64,000 nt of DNA, taken from Brettanomyces bruxellensis. Taxonomy: Eukaryota; Ascomycota; Pichiomycetes; Pichiales; Pichiaceae. This document shows positions 58,342 through 64,000 of the stretch, in pieces. The position numbers and the translations under genes were made by a program. Location: the NCBI RefSeq assembly GCF_011074885.1, contig NC_054690.1, forward strand, positions 129,001-193,000, read 5' to 3'. The stretch's first letter is position 1. Each line of letters starts with the position of its first letter. The notes under the pieces are model-generated. The model did no database searches. It saw only the letters and a list, made by a program, of their open reading frames with translations, and was not told where the DNA came from.

Positions 58342-61300
58342 ATGGTAGGTGAAGATTCAGAACCTCCAAAGCCTGAGGAGGCAAAGTCTGTACAAATTAC
58401 TGAAAATGTCGTTAAACCAGCTGAAGATGTAAAGACTGAGCAGCCAGATGCGAGTATCGAGAATGAACCGACAACTGAAGATGTTGAAATGGGAGATGCG
58501 GACGAAAAGCAACCTGAAGATGTTGCAATGGAAGATACTGATCCGAAGGATACTAAGGTTGCTGATGATGAGGAGACTAATGATGCTGAAACTACAACCC
58601 CAAACGCTCCAGTGGCTTCGATACCTCCAGTTAATACTGCAGATTCTGCCAATGAGAAAGCTGCTGATTTTCAGCCAGTAGCTGAAAAAAGTGATACTCC
58701 CGTTGCAGAAACAAAGCCAAGTTCGAATTCTGAGGAAAAAAGCACAGATACTGGTTCAAAGCCCGAAATCACAGCACAGGCAGAAAGTGACGCTATTGCG
58801 GAAAACAAATCTGACGTTGGACCATCTAGTTTAGAAAAATCTGAACCAGATACCAAAGATGAAAAAGATGATTTTGCTCTTCCAAAGGAGGTCATTTCCA
58901 AACCAGAGGCACATACTGGTAATGAAGAAGGAGATGAGAAGTCCAAAAAGACGGAGGATCATCCACCTGCATCTTTAGATACACCAGGCGAACCTGAAAA
59001 GCAAGAAAGTGCCGATATTTCCAAGGATAGCAGTGAAAAGACAGTTGATGGGGAAAGTAACAGTGCTCCAGTTGATGCATCCAAGGAAGCGCCTATTGCA
59101 ACACCGAAATCTTCTAAAGTGGCAGAAGAAAAGCATGAAACACCTGCTGTCAAGATGGAGTCTTCAGTCTCCGCAAGAGACAATGAAGGTAAAAGTGTTA
59201 GATCCATGTCTTCAACTCCAATGAATGGAAATGCTTCCGAACGGTCGGCCAGCAATCTCTCTGTTTCACCTAAAATGGATAGTACTGTGTCGATGGCCAC
59301 TTTGAAGAGACAGACACATACAATTGTTCTTCCCTCATATGCATCGTGGTTTGATTTGAGCCGTATCCACAAGATCGAAAAAGAGTCTCTGCCAGAATTC
59401 TTCAATAACTTCAATAAGAACAAGACGCCAGAGATTTACAAGAAGTACCGTAACTTCATGGTCAACACCTACAGATTAAACCCTAATGACTATCTTTCTT
59501 TCACTGCTGTTAGAAGAAGTTTATCTGGTGATGCTGCCACCTTGTTGAGAGTGCACAGGTTTTTGGACAGGTGGGGTGTCATTAACTACCAAGTTAATCC
59601 AGAAACAAGAACCGTTCCTATTCAACCTCCCTATACAGGAGATTATGAAGTGAATTATGACACTCCAAGAGGAATGTTTCCTTTTGAAGGTTATAAACCA
59701 CCTAAAGATCTTCCTGATTTGGGCCCAATAAAGAACATTTTGGCCAAAAGTCAGGATAGTGCGCAATCTTCTGATGTTTCAAAAGGTTCAGCTGGTCTGA
59801 GTACTGCTCCTACAGGTGCTAGTGAGCATGATGATTCTGCTGAGCATTCGGAAGAGCCAGAGAGAAAGAAGCGTAAAGTTGAGCCGGCAAACATTGATCG
59901 GCAGTGGTCAAAGGCAGGTATCAAAAAACTTGCTGAAGGTATTAAGAAGTTTAATGGTGACTGGTACAAGATATCTGAATATGTTGGCGATAAATCACCC
60001 GAAGAATGTATTATTCGATTTCTCGGTCTTCCGATACAGGATAAGTATTTGGAAGAGCACAAGGAAAAGCTTGGACCGTTTAAATACGTTCCAGGACTTT
60101 CGTTTTCTCCAAGAGACAATCCTGTTTTGACTACATTGGCCTTTTTGTGCAAGATGGTTGATCCAGAGATTGCAGCAGCAGCGTCTAGTAGAGCGATTAA
60201 GTTTATGGATGAGAAGATTGATGGCAAGTTGTCTTCATTGAAGCCAGAGAAGAAGAAATCGGCAGATGAGAAAAATGAGTCCGAAGCCGATCCGCTTGTT
60301 AACTTTAAGGATGCTAGTACCAACGCTTTTGGTATACTTGGATCCAGATCGCACTTGTTTGCCACATATGAGGAAAGAGAAATGAATAAGTTGCTAGTTA
60401 GCATAGTGCAAAGCCAACTCAAAATGGTGGAGCTAAAGCTTCAAAAGCTCAACTCTTTGGAAAAGGAGTATGACTACCAAAGAAGACAGCTTTCAGACAG
60501 AAATGATGAATTATTCCTCGAGAAGCTTTCGTTGTTTAAATACACAGATACAGTTGCTTCAAAGCTCTCTCAGGCCATATCGATTATGAATTCGAATGGC
60601 AAAAGCGAACAGCAGGTTTCAGAGATTAAGCAGTCAGATGATGTTGCTGATAAATATTCTAAGGAGGCAGCAGAGACTGAAAAGCAGGAGGTGAACGGAG
60701 GTACGGAAGCCGAGAAGTCGGTCACGAACGACCATTCTGATAGTATTCATACGGATATCGCAGAAAAGCGGCCTGAGTCTGAAAAAGCTGAGGACAGGAA
60801 ATCCGTCACATCACCTTTAACTGCAAGTGAAACGCCTGAAGTTAAGCAGGAAGAATCCAAGGAAGAATCTAAGGAAGAGTTTAATGATGAGTCCAAGGAT
60901 GAGTCGAAAGATGAGTCGAAAGATGAGTCTAAAGATGAGTCTAAAGATGAGTCTAAGGAGTCCAAGGACGAGTCTAAAGATGAATCTAATGATGTATCTA
61001 AGACTGAATCTAAGACTGAAGAAACACCTATCAAGAAGGAGCTAGAAGGTGAAAATAATGAAAACCACTTGAATCCCGATACCAAAGAGGAAGAGACTAA
61101 GCCAGTTGAGCCTAAGAAGGATCTAGAAGGCGATGTTAAAATGGATGAATCGGAAAATGTGGATGAGAAAAAGATCACATTCACGTTATCAGTTGATGAC
61201 TATGAAAAAGTTAAGAAGCTTATTCGGGAAGCAAAAGATGTGATTTTGAAACCACCAAGAAAGCAGTTGAATATACTTGAAGAGGAAACACCAGAAGAGG

Positions 61301-61383
61301 CTCAACAAGAAAAGGTTGAAGAAGCTGAGTCTAAGCCAATCAGCTTTGATTCACCGCGTTTGTACAGATATTGGAGTGGTTAG
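58342..61383 (+). CDS. SWI3: SWI/SNF chromatin-remodelling subunit
   Basis: 1,013 residues (S. cerevisiae Swi3 is 825). Scaffold subunit of the SWI/SNF complex. A long acidic, Ser/Pro/Glu-rich N-terminus (1-320). The SWIRM domain (about 325-425) contains PSYASWFDLSRIHKIEKESL, TPEIYKKYRNFMVNTYRLNP and SLSGDAATLLRVHRFL, followed by TPRGMFPFEGYKPP. A SANT domain (about 510-560: RQWSKAGIKKLAEGIKKF and KSPEECIIRFLGLPI) and a leucine-zipper helix (about 675-760) come next. The SWIRM sequence is nearer Swi3 than Rsc8, the related RSC subunit, and the long N-terminus also fits. A tandem DESK repeat and a short conserved-looking end (TLSVDDYEKVKKLIREAKDV) form an unusual C-terminus. Confidence 0.9.
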   Translation: MVGEDSEPPKPEEAKSVQITENVVKPAEDVKTEQPDASIENEPTTEDVEMGDADEKQPEDVAMEDTDPKDTKVADDEETNDAETTTPNAPVASIPPVNTADSANEKAADFQPVAEKSDTPVAETKPSSNSEEKSTDTGSKPEITAQAESDAIAENKSDVGPSSLEKSEPDTKDEKDDFALPKEVISKPEAHTGNEEGDEKSKKTEDHPPASLDTPGEPEKQESADISKDSSEKTVDGESNSAPVDASKEAPIATPKSSKVAEEKHETPAVKMESSVSARDNEGKSVRSMSSTPMNGNASERSASNLSVSPKMDSTVSMATLKRQTHTIVLPSYASWFDLSRIHKIEKESLPEFFNNFNKNKTPEIYKKYRNFMVNTYRLNPNDYLSFTAVRRSLSGDAATLLRVHRFLDRWGVINYQVNPETRTVPIQPPYTGDYEVNYDTPRGMFPFEGYKPPKDLPDLGPIKNILAKSQDSAQSSDVSKGSAGLSTAPTGASEHDDSAEHSEEPERKKRKVEPANIDRQWSKAGIKKLAEGIKKFNGDWYKISEYVGDKSPEECIIRFLGLPIQDKYLEEHKEKLGPFKYVPGLSFSPRDNPVLTTLAFLCKMVDPEIAAAASSRAIKFMDEKIDGKLSSLKPEKKKSADEKNESEADPLVNFKDASTNAFGILGSRSHLFATYEEREMNKLLVSIVQSQLKMVELKLQKLNSLEKEYDYQRRQLSDRNDELFLEKLSLFKYTDTVASKLSQAISIMNSNGKSEQQVSEIKQSDDVADKYSKEAAETEKQEVNGGTEAEKSVTNDHSDSIHTDIAEKRPESEKAEDRKSVTSPLTASETPEVKQEESKEESKEEFNDESKDESKDESKDESKDESKDESKESKDESKDESNDVSKTESKTEETPIKKELEGENNENHLNPDTKEEETKPVEPKKDLEGDVKMDESENVDEKKITFTLSVDDYEKVKKLIREAKDVILKPPRKQLNILEEETPEEAQQEKVEEAESKPISFDSPRLYRYWSG
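60886..60987 (+). repeat. 12-bp tandem repeats coding for DESK in SWI3
   Basis: About eight near-identical units of GATGAGTCTAAA (variants with TCG/TCC and AAG) encode consecutive Asp-Glu-Ser-Lys, flanked by decayed EESK/ESNDVSK units. The reading frame is preserved throughout. Confidence 0.9.
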
Positions 61384-61610
61384 GTATAATGTATGGGAAG
61401 TGTTCTTTGCTGGGCAATTGCTTAAACTTTGCATTTTTGAATATCTTCTATATCCATCCTTTTATTTTTGTTTTATTTTTTTCTTTCTGTTTTATTCCTT
61501 CTTTGATATTGATAGGTTGCTTAGATATCTAGCTAATGTATTTTTACACGTTGTTTGCTTTAAGATGATTTTATTAATTTCCTATATATACGCCTGTGTG
61601 CTTACTGAAT

Positions 61611-62276
61611 TCATAAGAATGTCTTTAATTCAGAGTTATCTTTCTTTATCTTTTCCTCCGGAATAGCTTCAGCAAGAAGCTCAGAATCTTCCACTTCTTT
61701 TGAAGATTCGTCTTCATGTTTGTGATATTTCTCTTTAAGATGCTTTTTATCCAATCCCCTGAGACCTTCAAATCTAGATCCGGGTAAATGGAAAACCGTC
61801 TCGAATCTCTCATTAAGAGGATCTAAGTCTTCCTCAATCTCTTCAATGGTTACATCTCCCTGAGATAAACCTTTGATGATCCTCTCAAAGTGTTCAAATC
61901 GCAGCTTGTAGTTGTCATTGTATTCCTCCGCACTGTTTGTCTCTCTTTGTATATTCAAAGCACATGATCCTATAAAAGTAATAAGAAACATTTCCCAGAA
62001 TGTCATTCGCAAAGACCTTCGTTTCATTGCTCGTCGTATTTGTTCCTCCAGTGTTGAGTCATTTTCTTGCTTCAGCTTCTTTAGAACTTTTAACTGTTCA
62101 TTTTCTCTTTGATCGGGGACCGGTTGCTCACCCATTTTAGACAGGTACTCCTTTGAAGGTCTGGGAAGATGATCCGAGATATTTGTAGATGCATTTCTTG
62201 TAAATATAAAAATCCCTCTCGCGACGCGTATGCACTCTGATGCACGCTTCAAAGCAAGCATATTCACGGTTGGCAT
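61611..62276 (-). CDS. Probable mitochondrial inner-membrane protein, uncharacterised
   Basis: 221 residues. Residues 1-32 are Arg-rich without acids (ALKRASECIRVARGIFIFTRNAS), a mitochondrial presequence. A charged coiled-coil stretch (about 55-88: QLKVLKKLKQENDSTLEEQIRR) precedes one membrane helix (about 92-108: MTFWEMFLITFIGSCAL). The C-terminal 110 residues are charged and helical with an acidic end. Presequence plus coiled coil plus a single helix recalls assembly factors such as Ina22/Ina17 of ATP synthase, but I cannot show orthology. Convergent with SWI3 (227 bp apart). Confidence 0.65.
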   Translation of the reverse strand: MPTVNMLALKRASECIRVARGIFIFTRNASTNISDHLPRPSKEYLSKMGEQPVPDQRENEQLKVLKKLKQENDSTLEEQIRRAMKRRSLRMTFWEMFLITFIGSCALNIQRETNSAEEYNDNYKLRFEHFERIIKGLSQGDVTIEEIEEDLDPLNERFETVFHLPGSRFEGLRGLDKKHLKEKYHKHEDESSKEVEDSELLAEAIPEEKIKKDNSELKTFL

Positions 62277-62796
62277 ATGTTTATTTCAAAGAAAAAAAAA
62301 GGGCAAGGCTTTATACACTAAGTATCAAAATTTCTGAAGAAACCTCGAAGATTTCAAGATTTGAAATTCCTCTATTCACGTTGATGTGGGGAAAAGGAGG
62401 AAAAAGAATCCCACACACTTTAATGTCAGATTTCGCGGATTTTAAGAAAGTCGAGAAAGGGCATTATTTTCTGGGAATTTATGTGCCACAGCAAATCCTA
62501 TTTGTGAAAAGGGCCTCAGAGTTCTGCCAGAAACTGTACTGAAAAAGTTTCAAAAGGGCAAGCTATTCTCTTTAATTTGAATCCTCAATTCATTATTGCT
62601 TGCACTATAAGCTGACAATATAGCCCGGATTTGAGTTCACTATTGATTATTAGTTTGCCTTTGTGTTCACGACTTCACGTACCATCCTTACACAAATTAA
62701 TTAGCTCCATATACAATTCAGATCCAAAAGCATAAAGCAGAATTTATTTAACTTCTTACTGCAAGCTTTAAATAAAGCATACATATAAAGTGTGCC
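62277..62796. other. Upstream region of the mitochondrial protein gene
   Basis: 520 bp between that start and the VPS10 stop. A rightward 100-codon frame (62240-62542) overlaps the gene start and lacks similarity. Nothing else recognised. Confidence 0.3.
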
Positions 62797-64000
62797 TCAG
62801 GCAGAACCATGTGGGTTCTCATCATTTAATTCATCCTCAGCGTTTAACTCATCATCATCTGCCGCACCTATATCATTCTCAGCCCCATTTTCAAGGAAAC
62901 TATCAATCTCTCTAGCATCATCCTCCTCATCAGCATATCTAAATAATGAATCATCATCATTATCAACAATTCTGTCGTTAAAAAACGATGTCACTGCATC
63001 TGAGTTTTCACCTCTCACTCCCAGCACTCTTCTGCGCAAAAATGCAGACACTTTGCGTTTCACACTTGTTAAAAAGCTGAATGCGTAAACACCTGCCATC
63101 ACAATCTTGTTGACAACTCTATCTGTGTTGTTTTCCTCCACAAGCTGGAGATTATCATCATCGTCAAGCCTAATCTCTCCGAATCTTTGAAAGCCTCCGT
63201 TTCTCCGAATACCTCTGTCATAAACAAAGGCTGCAGATGCAATAAATGCCGTCAATGGAATTGCAATAACCCAAAATAAGGATCCTCCGTGCACGCCAAT
63301 ATCATGCTCTTTCTTGTAGTCGTTCTCTTTTCCAGGGCACGGATGCGATGCCCATTTATCGAGCTCTAAGCCTCCTTCGCAAGTACTGAGAGGAACTTTC
63401 CTGTAGCCTGTTGGCTCCCAGTATTCCAAAGTACCGGGAGAAATTCTACAAATCTCTGAGTTGTCCTTAGAAGAAAGACCTTTGATAAGCTTACAAGTCC
63501 CGTCAGATGCAAGCTCAAAGTTGTAGTCGCATTCAAAGTCATTTCTGGTACACGAGCAGTTCCGAATGTGCCTATATCCCTCAGAAAGTGGGGCTGCACC
63601 AATAAAGCAGTTTGATGAGGCTTTCCGGCGCAGATATCTCCACTCGTGGCCAAAAAGACACTTATCATTCTTGAGATCTGGCCGTTGTGGACTCCAATAC
63701 TCAAAGTCTTTTTGATTGTCACTGTCACCAATGTCAACAGCACACTGTCTATCCTGAAGTCTGGAAAAGTCTATGCTTAAAGCGGTGTTCGAACCATCGT
63801 CATTACGCATCAAGAGCATAAATCTTCTGGCTGTATCCGATGGAACCGTAGAGAGGTCATTAACCACACGCTTGCTGGTGCTGAACTTGTAATCTTTCCA
63901 TGTGTATCCTTCATCTAGAGAATACGAAAGTGTGTCCGTTGGCTCCGAAGAGCTCACTATCACAAGTATTGTACCCTGATCGCCAAATTCCCACATATAT
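62797..64000 (-). CDS. VPS10: Vacuolar protein sorting receptor (sortilin), C-terminal part
   Basis: About 400 residues are visible; the N-terminal part lies beyond the right edge. Type I receptor that carries carboxypeptidase Y and other hydrolases from the late Golgi to the endosome. The visible part begins inside the second 10-bladed propeller (an SLDEGYTW Asp-box). It then has the Cys-rich 10CC modules (CAVDIGDSDNQKDFEYWSP, CLFGHEWRYLRRK, NCSCTRNDFECDYNFE, EICRISPGTLEYWEPTGYRKVPLSTCEGG), one membrane helix (LFWVIAIPLTAFIASAAFVYD) and an acidic cytosolic tail of about 160 residues, consistent with retromer-dependent recycling. The last bases before the edge stay in frame, so 63996 is not the real start. 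Confidence 0.96.
   Translation of the reverse strand, partial: YMWEFGDQGTILVIVSSSEPTDTLSYSLDEGYTWKDYKFSTSKRVVNDLSTVPSDTARRFMLLMRNDDGSNTALSIDFSRLQDRQCAVDIGDSDNQKDFEYWSPQRPDLKNDKCLFGHEWRYLRRKASSNCFIGAAPLSEGYRHIRNCSCTRNDFECDYNFELASDGTCKLIKGLSSKDNSEICRISPGTLEYWEPTGYRKVPLSTCEGGLELDKWASHPCPGKENDYKKEHDIGVHGGSLFWVIAIPLTAFIASAAFVYDRGIRRNGGFQRFGEIRLDDDDNLQLVEENNTDRVVNKIVMAGVYAFSFLTSVKRKVSAFLRRRVLGVRGENSDAVTSFFNDRIVDNDDDSLFRYADEEDDAREIDSFLENGAENDIGAADDDELNAEDELNDENPHGSA

Noticed and set aside
62240..62542. 100-codon rightward frame before VPS10
   Set aside because: It overlaps the start of the leftward mitochondrial protein gene and resembles nothing known.
1..64000. tRNA, rRNA, transposon, CRISPR or centromere-like structure
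   Set aside because: No box A/B pairs, terminal repeats, transposase or reverse-transcriptase frames, or long inverted repeats were found by eye.

Overview
The window is budding-yeast (Saccharomycotina) nuclear DNA. It carries closely packed, mostly intronless protein genes on both strands, A/T-rich intergenic DNA with many poly-A/poly-T tracts, and short introns with GTAAGT donors and TACTAAC branch points. Nearly every gene has a recognisable yeast counterpart. A CTG codon at an invariant leucine of the DJP1 J-domain indicates that CUG is read as leucine. That excludes the CUG-Ser and CUG-Ala clades and would fit a Pichiaceae-like yeast (Brettanomyces/Ogataea/Pichia type), but I cannot fix the genus from the sequence alone.

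Layout. 1-9.3 kb: a partial secreted glucoamylase, a GPI-phospholipase-D-like protein, a TMEM184-like membrane protein, an unrecognised Ser-rich coiled-coil protein and a frameshifted chitin deacetylase. 9.5-18 kb: LOG-family phosphoribohydrolase, THI20-type thiamine enzyme, DPH5, a TAG1-like vacuolar protein and ILV6. 18.4-26 kb: class II myosin MYO1 and COX6, both spliced. 26.7-39.3 kb: BTS1, DER1, an unrecognised basic protein, GPC1, DBP6, MRPS12, ACP1, a PQ-loop protein and an RraA-like protein. 39.7-49 kb: DJP1, mitochondrial uS5, TRK1 and SPT10. 49.9-64 kb: PUB1, a spliced PPIH-type cyclophilin, CAB2, SAM50 (C-terminus out of frame), a hotdog thioesterase (frameshifted), SWI3, a mitochondrial membrane protein and the C-terminal part of VPS10.

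The genes are housekeeping functions without operon logic, but several belong to shared processes. Mitochondrial biogenesis: COX6, MRPS12, uS5m, ACP1, SAM50 and ILV6, with DJP1 (a cytosolic J-protein that helps organelle protein import). CAB2 makes the CoA precursor whose phosphopantetheine arm ends up on ACP1. Chromatin and transcription: SPT10 and SWI3. RNA handling: PUB1, DBP6 and the PPIH-like cyclophilin. Membrane and secretory functions: DER1, VPS10, GPC1, TRK1 and the GPI-PLD-like protein.

I see no tRNA, rRNA, transposon, CRISPR or viral segment, and no convincing new multi-gene system. The signals most worth a second look are: (i) a family of four intergenic palindromes built on GTCGATCGAC, one extended to 24 bp; (ii) three genes each broken by a single-base frameshift (chitin deacetylase, SAM50, thioesterase), which points to sequencing errors or non-functional alleles; (iii) a MYO1 intron deep in the tail coding region; (iv) a THI20 protein with an eroded kinase domain.
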